From: Marinomonas sp. SBI8L
GTDB lineage: Bacteria > Pseudomonadota > Gammaproteobacteria > Pseudomonadales > Marinomonadaceae
Length of the DNA: 64,000 nucleotides
Direction of reading: 5' to 3'
Assembly: GCF_001624705.1 (NCBI RefSeq)
Contig: NZ_JSEO01000003.1
Location: 62,001 to 126,000 of the forward strand
A program made the translations under genes and the position numbers. A model generated the notes under the pieces. The model ran no database searches. It was not told the origin of the DNA and saw only the letters and a list, made by a program, of their open reading frames with translations. Within the stretch, counting starts at the first letter, position 1, and every line of letters begins with the position of its first letter. Shown piece by piece: positions 33,521 through 41,933 of this stretch.

Positions 33521-35452
33521 ATGGGCAAGGTATATTTCAAAGCACTGTTTTTTGCAATTAGCCTTGGCCTATTAGGCTTAGTAGGTGCTTATTACTTAAC
33601 TATTGCTGTCAGTGCTCGTTTAGTTAATCAGGAATATACCAAGTTAGAGAATGTGGCAAAGCAGATATCTATTCACTTTCAAGATGCGATAGATAAATCC
33701 GCGAATGATCTTCAAGCCTTACAAGCCTTCTATTCCGCCAAATCAAAAGCTTCTTCCCAAAATGAATTTAACCAATATATGGATGTATTGGGCATTGAGC
33801 AGCGGCACTATATTCAAGCCTTAAGCTGGGTGCCTTTGGTACATCATGAGGATAGAAAAGACTTTGAAGCAAGGCTAAGAGGGCAGCAAGGTGATTTTTT
33901 AATTAAAGCGCGGGATGAGAGTGGCGCTTTAGCCGCAAGTAAGCCCAAAACCACCTACACACCAGTAACCTATATTCGCCCCTATTTAATAAATAAGGCT
34001 GCTCAAGGGTTTGACTTGAGTAGTAATTCAACTCGCAACGCTTCATTAATTATGGCGAGAGATACGGGGTTGATGACAGCAACCTCTAAAATCCGTTTAG
34101 TGCAAGAAACTGGTGAGTCATATGGTTTTTTGATCATAGCGCCTGTATTTGAAAAGGCTAGTATGCCTAAAACAGCAGAAGAAAGGAGTCAGTCTTTAGT
34201 CGGCTATGTTACAGGTGTTTTTCGAATTGATACCCTGATGGAAAATGCTCGAGAGCAAGCTGATAATATTGGTTTAAAGATTACCCTGTATGACATAGAA
34301 GCAGACGAAACAAGCTTACTTTATGGCCAAGAAACATTGGACAGTGTTTTTAGTTTTGATATTCAAATTCCTGATAGGCACTGGCAATTAAATCTCGCTT
34401 TAAATGAAGCATTAAAGCAAAAAATTGAGTCTCCAAGCATAACTAACTGGATTTTAGTGGGTGGCGGTCTAATTAGTTTCTTATTAGCTTTATCTTTTTA
34501 TGCCCTACAAGTGGCAGTCATGAAGACACGTCGAATTAGTAATTTGAGTGGCTTATTACAAGCACAAAGCCGTCAGTTAGAGGAAACTGTGGCGGAGCGA
34601 ACTTGTGCACTATCAGAACAAAATGAACTTTTAAACCAGCATGTGACAAGCTTGGAACAGCAAAAAGTAAGCCTCTCCTTGCTCATGAAAGAGTCCGAAA
34701 GTGCAAAACAAAGTGCGCAAGATTTAGCGCAAGAGCTGGCTCGTTCTAATCGCGACCTAGATGATTTTGCTTATGTGGCATCTCATGATCTTAAAACGCC
34801 ATTAAGGGGGATTAGCCAGCTATCAAACTGGGTGCTAGAAGATATTGAAGAAGGCAAATTTGAGGAGGTACCTCAGAATCTGACTTTGATTAATAGCAGG
34901 GTTAAGCGTTTAGATACTCTGTTAAATGATCTTTTGGAATACTCTCGTGCCAATCGGCAGCAAGCATCATTGGCTTTACTTGATACTCAGGAGCTGATTG
35001 AAGGTTTGTTTCCACTTTACTCACCGAATGACAAGTTTGAGTTGGAGGTAGTTTCACCCTTACCTGTTTTTGAAACATTAAAGTCACCCTTTGAACAGGT
35101 GGTACGTAACCTCCTGAATAATGCATTTAAGCACCATGGGAAAGGAGAGGGGCTAATTCAAATTAGCTGTGAAGAAAGCGACGAATTTTACACCTTTATG
35201 GTTAAAGATGATGGCCCTGGTATCGAAACAGATTACTTTGAAGAAATTTTTAAAATGTTTAAAACGCTTAAACCAAGGGACGAAGTGGAAGGTAGCGGTA
35301 TGGGCTTGGCACTGATTAAAAAAATTGTGGAGCATTATGGTGGCAAGGTATATCTAGAATCAGAGGTCGGTAAGGGCTCAGCCTTCTATTTTACTTGGCC
35401 AAAGCTTATGAAAAGCGAAGTGACACAGGATGAATCTTTTCTCATAAAGTGA
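33521..35452 (+). CDS. CHASE-domain sensor histidine kinase
   Basis: 643 residues. TM1 at about 8-30, a periplasmic CHASE sensor at about 70-265 (VLGIEQRHYIQALSWVPLVH is its core), TM2 near 307-330, then a coiled coil to about 415. HisKA with phospho-acceptor His422 in ASHDLKTPLRG. HATPase with N box NLLNNAFKHHG, G1 DDGPGIE and G2 GSGMGLAL. No response regulator is adjacent, so it is an orphan kinase. CHASE domains bind small extracellular ligands; the ligand here is unknown. Confidence 0.9.
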   Translation: MGKVYFKALFFAISLGLLGLVGAYYLTIAVSARLVNQEYTKLENVAKQISIHFQDAIDKSANDLQALQAFYSAKSKASSQNEFNQYMDVLGIEQRHYIQALSWVPLVHHEDRKDFEARLRGQQGDFLIKARDESGALAASKPKTTYTPVTYIRPYLINKAAQGFDLSSNSTRNASLIMARDTGLMTATSKIRLVQETGESYGFLIIAPVFEKASMPKTAEERSQSLVGYVTGVFRIDTLMENAREQADNIGLKITLYDIEADETSLLYGQETLDSVFSFDIQIPDRHWQLNLALNEALKQKIESPSITNWILVGGGLISFLLALSFYALQVAVMKTRRISNLSGLLQAQSRQLEETVAERTCALSEQNELLNQHVTSLEQQKVSLSLLMKESESAKQSAQDLAQELARSNRDLDDFAYVASHDLKTPLRGISQLSNWVLEDIEEGKFEEVPQNLTLINSRVKRLDTLLNDLLEYSRANRQQASLALLDTQELIEGLFPLYSPNDKFELEVVSPLPVFETLKSPFEQVVRNLLNNAFKHHGKGEGLIQISCEESDEFYTFMVKDDGPGIETDYFEEIFKMFKTLKPRDEVEGSGMGLALIKKIVEHYGGKVYLESEVGKGSAFYFTWPKLMKSEVTQDESFLIK

Positions 35453-35504
35453 AATATTCCCGTGAAATTGATGAGTTAGCGACTATGCTTAAAATGAGGC
35501 TTAA
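35451..35504. repeat. 54-bp direct repeat, left of the ABC-F gene
   Basis: Matches 37739-37792 at about 45 of 54 positions; the best block is GAGTTAGC(N2)CTATGCTTAAAA(N)GAGGCTTAA. To its right, GGGAGTGGTTAAGTC followed by CATCTTTTTCTC looks like a decayed end of the MITE-like element. The two copies bracket the ABC-F gene and its leader. Confidence 0.65.
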
Positions 35505-35605
35505 CTCACAGGGAGTGGTTAAGTCGCATCTTTTTCTCACCTTAAATTAGGTGCAAACGCCAATATCCCTTGTTTGCACCCTTTGATGTTTTAGTCTCAG
35601 CTTTC

Positions 35606-37360
35606 CTAGAGCTTCGCCTGAAGTTTCTCTATTTCATTACGCCATTGTGCTTGTAGCTTAGGTTTCTGGCGCTTAGCTTTTCGTTTTAAGTCATCCTCTA
35701 GTAAGGTTTCAAGCTCAATTAAGCGCTCTAGCATGGCTTCTTCATCAAGATTTTGTAATTGGGTGGAATTTGCCCCATCTTGAGAGATTCTCTCCTTACT
35801 AGAATAACTACCTTTAACTAGAGCCTTATGCTCACTCTTTTCTGAGATTTTTTGATATACCTCTTCAACATTGAAATACTCCGTAAGTTCACCCTTTTGA
35901 ATAAACCAGAATCGATTACAAGCTTGCTCGATTAAACTTCTATCATGACTCACTATTAAGCTGGCACCTTGGAAGGTATGGAGTGTGTCTATTAGCTCTT
36001 CCTTGCCTTCCATATCTAGATGGTTAGTCGGCTCATCTAAAAACACCAGATGAAAGTTCGCTAAACTAAGTCCAATAAACAGCAAGCGGGCACGTTCTCC
36101 ACCGCTTAATGAGGAAACTTTCTGTATATGACGAGCATATTCAAAGCCTGCATTAATCAGGGCTCGTTTTGCTTCTTCATTAGTTAAAGTACCGAAATGG
36201 CCTAAAGCCTCTACCAGAGAATCTTCATCATTAAGCTGGTTTTGAGATTGATCGTAATAACCTAAACGACAACTAGGGTGAAAGTTAACGTCTGGCTTTA
36301 ATATGTCTTGCTGCTTTTGTGTTTGTTCAAGATAAAAAGCATGTAAAAGGTTGAGTAAAGTAGATTTACCACAGGCATTATTACCTAGTACCGCGATACG
36401 ATCACCACTCTTGATGCGCATTTCAGGCATATGAAAGAGCTGTCTCTCACTTTGAGGTGGCGTTAGCATAAAAGGGCTAGTTTCAAGCAAACGATTAGCC
36501 GGCAAGGCCTCTCCCTCAAGTTGTAATCGCCAAGGCGTACCCTCGCTTAACTCTGTTTGCTCTTCTTCTAATCGCTCTTTTCTGGCGTACATGGTTTTTG
36601 CTTTACGGGCGAGATCTTCATTGTCATAAACTTTCCCCCAAGTGGCTAAACGCTTTGCGCTCTTTTCTATTCTATCGATTTCTTTTTGCTCACCTTGGTA
36701 TCTTTGTCTGTCCTGCTCATCCTTTTCATCCAGTGCTGCTCTTGCTTGAGAACAGCTTAGAGCGAAGTGATGTAAAGATTTATCACGCATAATCCAGGTG
36801 GTATTGGTGATGGCATCAAGTAGTACTTGGTCATGAGAGACAAGAACGAATGAGCCTTTCCAGCGAGATAAAAAGCGTTCTAACCACATCAGAGAGGCGA
36901 GATCTAAATGGTTACTAGGTTCGTCTAACAGGAGTAAATCAGGCTCATTAATAATGGCGCGAGCCAGTAGAAGGCGCATTTGTTGGCCACCACTGGCATG
37001 ACTGACTTGCATCTGATATTCATGCTCAGCAAAGCCCAATTCAGATAACATTAACTCTGCGCGCCAATGCTCTGTCTCGTCGAGAGTTTCGGCTAACGCA
37101 TTAATTAGACTGCTAGATTCTAAGGTTGGGGGTATATGTTGTTCTACATAGCTCATCAAGCAGTGGTTCGCTTTAGCGATATTGCCTTCACTGGCGTCAT
37201 ATTCGCCATTTAGCAATTTAAGTAGGGAGCTCTTACCACAACCGTTATGGCCGATAAGACCAATTTTGTCGCCACTGTGAATAGTGAAGTTCAGTGCTTT
37301 AAATAAAGGCTTGGTTGAATGTGCAAGTGTTAGAGATTGTGCTGTTAAAAAAGTGCTCAT
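35606..37360 (-). CDS. ABC-F family ATPase
   Basis: 584 residues, two ABC domains and no membrane segment. Domain 1 has Walker A GHNGCGKSS at 37-45, signature ASGGQ (not LSGGQ) at 122-126 and LLLLDEPSNHLD at 142-153. Domain 2 has GNNACGKST at 326-334, LSGGE at 418-422 and LVFLDEPTNHLD at 438-449. The charged interdomain linker (about 190-300) contains EKSAKRLATWGKVYDNEDLA. ABC-F proteins act on the ribosome, either in housekeeping translation or in antibiotic protection. A 26-codon leader ORF upstream and flanking direct repeats favour an inducible accessory member. The C-terminal coiled tail ends the protein. Confidence 0.9.
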   Translation of the reverse strand: MSTFLTAQSLTLAHSTKPLFKALNFTIHSGDKIGLIGHNGCGKSSLLKLLNGEYDASEGNIAKANHCLMSYVEQHIPPTLESSSLINALAETLDETEHWRAELMLSELGFAEHEYQMQVSHASGGQQMRLLLARAIINEPDLLLLDEPSNHLDLASLMWLERFLSRWKGSFVLVSHDQVLLDAITNTTWIMRDKSLHHFALSCSQARAALDEKDEQDRQRYQGEQKEIDRIEKSAKRLATWGKVYDNEDLARKAKTMYARKERLEEEQTELSEGTPWRLQLEGEALPANRLLETSPFMLTPPQSERQLFHMPEMRIKSGDRIAVLGNNACGKSTLLNLLHAFYLEQTQKQQDILKPDVNFHPSCRLGYYDQSQNQLNDEDSLVEALGHFGTLTNEEAKRALINAGFEYARHIQKVSSLSGGERARLLFIGLSLANFHLVFLDEPTNHLDMEGKEELIDTLHTFQGASLIVSHDRSLIEQACNRFWFIQKGELTEYFNVEEVYQKISEKSEHKALVKGSYSSKERISQDGANSTQLQNLDEEAMLERLIELETLLEDDLKRKAKRQKPKLQAQWRNEIEKLQAKL

Positions 37361-37505
37361 AATATTCTCAAGAATTTTTGGCGCAAAAGGCCGTTGTCAA
37401 AGCTGACAATAATTCTTCGAACATGAGGGAAGGTGTTCGGGTGAGGTTTTAGACTGTCTTCAGACAGTTAATAACTCAGTCGTAAAAATTTCGCTCAAGT
37501 CGAGA

Positions 37506-37586
37506 TTATCGCAGCGCGATATCAAAAACTCTTGAGCGGATACGAATACCAAAAAGGCGTGGGTTGGTAACACACCACAAAGACAT
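37506..37586 (-). CDS. Leader peptide upstream of the ABC-F gene
   Basis: A 26-codon frame (27 with TAA) begins MSLWCVTNPRLFG and continues with an Arg-rich stretch. The ribosome binding site AAGGAGG is perfect, four to five bases before the ATG, the best Shine-Dalgarno sequence I saw in the window. It lies 145 bp before the ABC-F start. The spacer holds several short dyads: ACTGTC-TGAA-GACAGT, CGAACA-N10-TGTTCG, TTGTCA-GCTT-TGACAA and AAGAAT...ATTCTT next to the ABC-F ATG. This layout fits ribosome-stalling attenuation as known for antibiotic-resistance ABC-F genes. Inference only. Confidence 0.55.
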   Translation of the reverse strand: MSLWCVTNPRLFGIRIRSRVFDIALR

Positions 37587-37738
37587 AGAATCCTCCTTAA
37601 ATTAGTTATGAATTGATCAATAATATTAACTCCATTGAGCATTCACTTTATCACTATCAAAGACAATGTACAGGGGCTAAATCAAAAACCTGGTTTAAAA
37701 AATGGGTGATAATCCTTTAAGTATTAAGTAGTTATTTA

Positions 37739-37792
37739 GAAATAACTCAGTGAAATCTATGAGTTAGCTGCTATGCTTAAAAAGAGGCTTAA
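37739..37792. repeat. 54-bp direct repeat, right of the ABC-F gene
   Basis: Partner of 35451-35504, in the same orientation. It runs straight into the left end of MITE-like copy B at 37792. Confidence 0.65.
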
Positions 37793-38071
37793 GGAAGCTG
37801 CGAATAAGTCCTCCCGACTCAGCGTGTGGATAAAAGCAACTAGATTTATGGCGAGGAGCGCAACTTAATAGTTATTCTATTGATAAGATCCTCAACGTAA
37901 AGGTAGGGCTTTTAGACCACGCCCTTCGGGTCTTTCAGAAAAAGTATCACCCTGTGTTGTCCCTTCTCGAAAGGTAGCTACAGCTCGTATCAGAAAAAAG
38001 CGGCAAAGTGACGCCTTGATTGATACTTTTTCTGAAAAGACTGAGAAGAGGTGACTTAATCGCAGTTTCCT
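37792..38071. repeat. MITE-like repeat, copy B (280 bp)
   Basis: The left end AGGAAGCTGCGAATAAGTC and inverted right end GACTTAATCGCAGTTTCCT are flanked by TA (37790-37791, 38072-38073). Internal CAGAAAAAGTATCA and TGATACTTTTTCTG form a nested inverted repeat. It is closely similar to copy A at 21361-21647 over most of its length. No transposase. It lies between the ABC-F leader and yifB. Confidence 0.85.
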
Positions 38072-38101
38072 TAACACAGGAAGTGTTTAAGTTTCATTCT
38101 G

Positions 38102-38126
38102 AAGGAAGCTATTTGCTTCCTTTTTC
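38102..38126 (+). terminator. Terminator-like hairpin upstream of yifB
   Basis: AAGGAAGC - TATTT - GCTTCCTT followed by TTTC, 36 bp before the yifB ATG. No plus-strand gene ends nearby, so it would act on a transcript entering from the repeat region or on the yifB leader itself. Confidence 0.6.
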
Positions 38127-38161
38127 TTATTGTCTTCAGGCTTTTTGATCAAGGAGTGATC

Positions 38162-39676
38162 ATGAGTTTAGCGAGAGTATTTAGTCGTGCCCGTGTTGGT
38201 GTCGACTCCCCCCTAGTGACGGTTGAAACCCATATATCAAACGGACTACCTGCGTTAAGTATTGTCGGCTTGCCAGAAGCGGCGGTACGAGAATCTAAAG
38301 ACAGAGTACGCAGCGCGATTATGATGAGTAAGTTTGAATTTCCCACTAAGCGCATCACCATCAATCTAGCCCCTGCAGATTTACCCAAAGAAGGCGGACG
38401 TTATGATTTAGCGATTGCTGTGAGTATCTTAGTTGCCTCAGGGCAATTGGGTAAGGTCGAGCTGGATGAATATGAATTTGTGGGAGAGCTAGCTCTTTCT
38501 GGTGATATTCGTGGTGTGCCGGGTTTATTACCCTCAGCCATTGCGGCTGCGAAAGCGGGCAGGCAGTTGATCTTACCTATCGACAATCAAATGGAAGCAG
38601 CCTTGGTGGAGTCTAATCATTTAGCAGCAGTTCACCTTACTCAAGTTACCAGCTTCTTAATGAAGCAGTCTTTCTTAAACCCTTGTATTGCTGAGCTGGC
38701 TGAGAAAAGGGAAAAACAATATAAGGATATGGCTGATGTAAAAGGCCAATTTCAAGCAAGACGTGCTTTAGAAGTTGCCGCTGCGGGTGGTCATAATCTT
38801 TTATTCATTGGCCCTCCTGGCACAGGTAAAACCATGTTGGCTTCACGTCTTCCTGGTATTATGCCAAGTATGACAGAGGTTGAATCCCTTGCGGTGGCTA
38901 GTGTTCAGTCTGTATCAGGGAGAAAAATGGGCGCTGACTGGTTCTGGCAAGAAAGACCTTTTCGCTCCCCTCATCACTCAAGTTCTGCCGCTGCTTTAGT
39001 CGGTGGTGGTTCTGTTCCTAAGCCAGGTGAAATCTCTTTGGCTCATTGTGGCGTTTTATTTTTAGATGAGTTGCCTGAATTCGATCGTAAAGTGTTAGAA
39101 GTGCTTCGAGAGCCTTTAGAGAATGGGGAGATTCATTTGTCTCGCGCTAGAGGGCAAGTCTGTTATCCCGCTCGCTTTCAATTAGTCGCCGCTATGAATG
39201 CCAGTAATGAAGCTTATCAAGGGGATGATTATTATGGCTCAAGGGCCAGCCAAGGGTATTTGCGTAAACTCTCAGCGCCATTCTTAGATAGGATCGATCT
39301 CCATGTAGAAGTGCCACCTTTGCCTTCCAATGTTTTGGTAAACGCTGGCGAAACGGGGGAAAGCAGTGCTTCCATTCGAGAGCGGGTCGAGCAGGCTGTC
39401 ACAAGACAAAGAGCACGCCAAGGCTGCTTAAACGCTCAGCTAAATGGCCGTGAATTAGAAGCAATCTGTGCCTTAAATGAAAGTGATAAAGCTTTTATGC
39501 AAGGGGCGTTAGACAAGTTAGGCCTATCCGCAAGGGCCTATCATAGAGTGCTAAAAGTGGCGCTTACTCTCTCTGATTTAAGCCAAGCTGATCTGGTAGA
39601 GCGTCGGCATCTTATGGAGTCTCTCGCCTACCGTAAAATGGAACAGAAACTTGCGAAAGTGATAGGGCAGGGGTAA
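38162..39676 (+). CDS. yifB: YifB family Mg-chelatase-like AAA ATPase (ComM-type)
   Basis: 504 residues from the ATG at 38162. AAGGAG is five bases upstream; a GTG at 38156 would overlap it. N-terminal ChlI-like domain (ETHISNGLPALSIVGLPEAA). AAA core with Walker A GPPGTGKT from residue 217, RPFRSPHHSSSAAALVGGG (the YifB hallmark) and Walker B GVLFLDELPEF. C-terminal Mg-chelatase domain (LSARAYHRVLKVALTLSDL). The ComM relatives are helicases for branch migration during natural transformation. Confidence 0.93.
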   Translation: MSLARVFSRARVGVDSPLVTVETHISNGLPALSIVGLPEAAVRESKDRVRSAIMMSKFEFPTKRITINLAPADLPKEGGRYDLAIAVSILVASGQLGKVELDEYEFVGELALSGDIRGVPGLLPSAIAAAKAGRQLILPIDNQMEAALVESNHLAAVHLTQVTSFLMKQSFLNPCIAELAEKREKQYKDMADVKGQFQARRALEVAAAGGHNLLFIGPPGTGKTMLASRLPGIMPSMTEVESLAVASVQSVSGRKMGADWFWQERPFRSPHHSSSAAALVGGGSVPKPGEISLAHCGVLFLDELPEFDRKVLEVLREPLENGEIHLSRARGQVCYPARFQLVAAMNASNEAYQGDDYYGSRASQGYLRKLSAPFLDRIDLHVEVPPLPSNVLVNAGETGESSASIRERVEQAVTRQRARQGCLNAQLNGRELEAICALNESDKAFMQGALDKLGLSARAYHRVLKVALTLSDLSQADLVERRHLMESLAYRKMEQKLAKVIGQG

Positions 39677-39744
39677 GTTGGTTATTAAATTAGCTCTAAG
39701 TCGAGCTTGCCGCCTAATCGCTGACATGATGGAAGAACACAGCT

Positions 39745-40887
39745 ATGTACCCAAGGAAAACGCTCGATATTCCCTTTGCTAAAATATTTAAAAATATCCT
39801 TTTTAATAAAGATGAAGAGGGGGCTAGATTCGAGCAAGAGGGCTATTTAGCCTGTTTTTCTGTGCGATCGGGCTTTGATCTTTTGATTAATTGCCTTGAG
39901 TTAGCGCCTGAGCACAAGATACTTATGTCTGAAGTGAATATTAAAGGCATGGTGGATGTGGTTGAGGCAAACCACAAAAGTATTCAATTGATTTCACTAG
40001 ATGACGACTTGGATATTGACGCTGATATTGATGAGTATTTGGATGAAAATACTAAACTGGTCGTGATAGCACAGCTTTTTGGTGGTTATAAAAATATTGA
40101 TGCTCTGATTCAGAAGTTTCAGGCCAAAGGTGTGTTTGTGGTGGAAGATTTATCACAAGCTTACCAAGGTAACTTAAAACGGCATTCTCCCTGTTGTGAT
40201 GCGGCATTTTACAGTTTTGGGCCATTAAAAACGGCTAGTCTTGTGGGTGGTGGTATCGTCTATTTGAAAGACAAAGCCTTGTTAAAGCGAATGCAGCAAA
40301 TCTTGCTTTCTTATCCTAAACAAGCTGAATTAACCTATGTTTCCAAGGTGATAAAGTTTTATCTGTTTCATTTACTTTTACATAAACAAGCCTATTCACT
40401 TATCTCTCGTTTATTGGGGGATAAGCTCACTTCTGTCGTAAACAGATTATCGCAAACGAACTCAGGGCCATTTGACATCGAGTCTGTTCGGTTTCAGCCT
40501 TGCTCAAGCTTGAAGCGCATGCTGATCGAAAAAGAACGGCCTGTAGAATTACAAGGTGAGAACAAGTATGAGAGTCTTATTAAGTTACTGGATTCTCATA
40601 TTAGCTTTGTGAATAAAAGCTATGTGCATCAAGAGTATACGAAAGACGAGAGTACGCATTTCTGGTTGTTTGCAGTGAGAAGCCAGAATAGCGCAGCCTT
40701 AATGAATGCTTTGAGGCTGCAAGGCTTTGATGCGTTTGATCGTACTAACTTACTGTTAATTCATCAGGATGCAGAAAAGGCAAATACCGCAGGTAAATTA
40801 GCGGATTTAGTTTATTTGCCTTGTCTGAAAAAGATGAACCAAAAGAGCTTGGTTAAAATGGCTGAAACCATCAATAGCCTAGCTTAA
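39745..40887 (+). CDS. DegT/DnrJ/EryC1-type aminotransferase homologue
   Basis: 380 residues. PLP-dependent sugar-aminotransferase fold. The Schiff-base motif is YSFGPLKTASLVGGG (SFxxxKxxxxGxGG pattern) near residue 155, preceded by VVEDLSQAYQG, the cofactor-binding Asp region. No sugar-nucleotide or polysaccharide genes surround it, so it is solitary. The middle section (residues 185-260) diverges from classic DegT proteins and has a hydrophobic patch (KVIKFYLFHLLLHKQAYSL). Substrate unknown. Confidence 0.82.
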   Translation: MYPRKTLDIPFAKIFKNILFNKDEEGARFEQEGYLACFSVRSGFDLLINCLELAPEHKILMSEVNIKGMVDVVEANHKSIQLISLDDDLDIDADIDEYLDENTKLVVIAQLFGGYKNIDALIQKFQAKGVFVVEDLSQAYQGNLKRHSPCCDAAFYSFGPLKTASLVGGGIVYLKDKALLKRMQQILLSYPKQAELTYVSKVIKFYLFHLLLHKQAYSLISRLLGDKLTSVVNRLSQTNSGPFDIESVRFQPCSSLKRMLIEKERPVELQGENKYESLIKLLDSHISFVNKSYVHQEYTKDESTHFWLFAVRSQNSAALMNALRLQGFDAFDRTNLLLIHQDAEKANTAGKLADLVYLPCLKKMNQKSLVKMAETINSLA

Positions 40888-40922
40888 TCTCGTTGGTTTT
40901 TTGTTTGCTAAGCGGCAAAAAA

Positions 40923-41888
40923 TTATAAAGCGAGTTTATTAACGACCACGCTTGCTACCGCAAGATCTTGAGCGCCAATGCCTGTGAGGTCTACGACACT
41001 GATATTGGCCTTAGCAAAGTCGATATCGTCCCTCTTGCCTGCAAGTAAATGCCCTAGCTCAATATCACTGTCTTCAGCAATTGCGTCAGCGCGTACCGCA
41101 TTCCCAAAATCCCCATGGTGTAGGCATTGTTCATGGTTATCTGTGACCAGAATATCGGCGTTAGCCAGCACCTCTGGCGCGATTTCAGATTTCCCCGGGC
41201 TATCAGCCCCAACCGCCACAATATGAAGTTCTTTAGGAAGGTCTTCTACTTGAACCAGTGCAGTACTTGAAGGTGTGGCAGTGACCAGTATTTGGCTTGT
41301 GTGACACACCTCTCGTACACTTTGCATAACTTCGACCGTGATCCCTGACTCTGCTTCGAGCCTTTGTTTGAAGGATTGGCTTTCTTCTAGCTTTCGAGCA
41401 TAGATAGCCACTTTTTTGATGCCGAGCTTTTGGCTAATCATTTGGGCTTGTAGATAAGCTTGGGTGCCTGCGCCGACTAAGCCTAAACAAGCATCCTTGG
41501 ATACAGGCTTTAAAGAAGCCGCTAAGGCACCTGCTGCCGCTGTACGAACCTGAGTTAGCCAGCCTTCATCTTGGAGTAATGCGACGGGGACGCCTGTTTG
41601 TGCAGACATTACAAGCACTAAGCCATTGTTAGCCGGAAGGCCTTTTGCCGTATTCTGATAAAAGCCAGAGGCCACCTTGATGACAAAATAAGGCTGCTGA
41701 GTATGTTGAGCCGCCTTAACATGGCAGTCACCAAAAAAAGCACCATTGGATTCTTTAAATAGAATTTGCATTGGCTCAGGTTGTTCAATTAAGCCCTCTG
41801 AATAATCAATAAAGATCTCTTTTACGGCATCTATTGCTGCTGTAAAAGATAAAGCTGGGCGAATATCTGCTAACGGAATAACGTGCAT
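40923..41888 (-). CDS. Ornithine cyclodeaminase / mu-crystallin family protein
   Basis: 321 residues. The NAD(P) Rossmann loop LGLVGAGTQAYLQAQ is near residue 135, after the family block LLQDEGWLTQVRTAAAGALA. Family members are ornithine cyclodeaminases, ketimine or pyrroline-2-carboxylate reductases and ectoine-degradation enzymes. It lies 45 bp after a class I aminotransferase gene on the same strand, behind a YheO-like regulator. An aminotransferase plus a ketimine reductase could handle a diamino or cyclic imino acid. Substrate is inferred, not shown. Confidence 0.82.
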   Translation of the reverse strand: MHVIPLADIRPALSFTAAIDAVKEIFIDYSEGLIEQPEPMQILFKESNGAFFGDCHVKAAQHTQQPYFVIKVASGFYQNTAKGLPANNGLVLVMSAQTGVPVALLQDEGWLTQVRTAAAGALAASLKPVSKDACLGLVGAGTQAYLQAQMISQKLGIKKVAIYARKLEESQSFKQRLEAESGITVEVMQSVREVCHTSQILVTATPSSTALVQVEDLPKELHIVAVGADSPGKSEIAPEVLANADILVTDNHEQCLHHGDFGNAVRADAIAEDSDIELGHLLAGKRDDIDFAKANISVVDLTGIGAQDLAVASVVVNKLAL

Positions 41889-41933
41889 CTTAGTCTCCTT
41901 ATAATCCTGAATCTCTGGGTTACAGGTTGAGGG

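Noticed and set aside
37460-37642. 60-residue minus-strand frame overlapping the ABC-F leader
   Set aside because: Different frame from the leader that has the perfect AAGGAGG; no ribosome binding site of its own.
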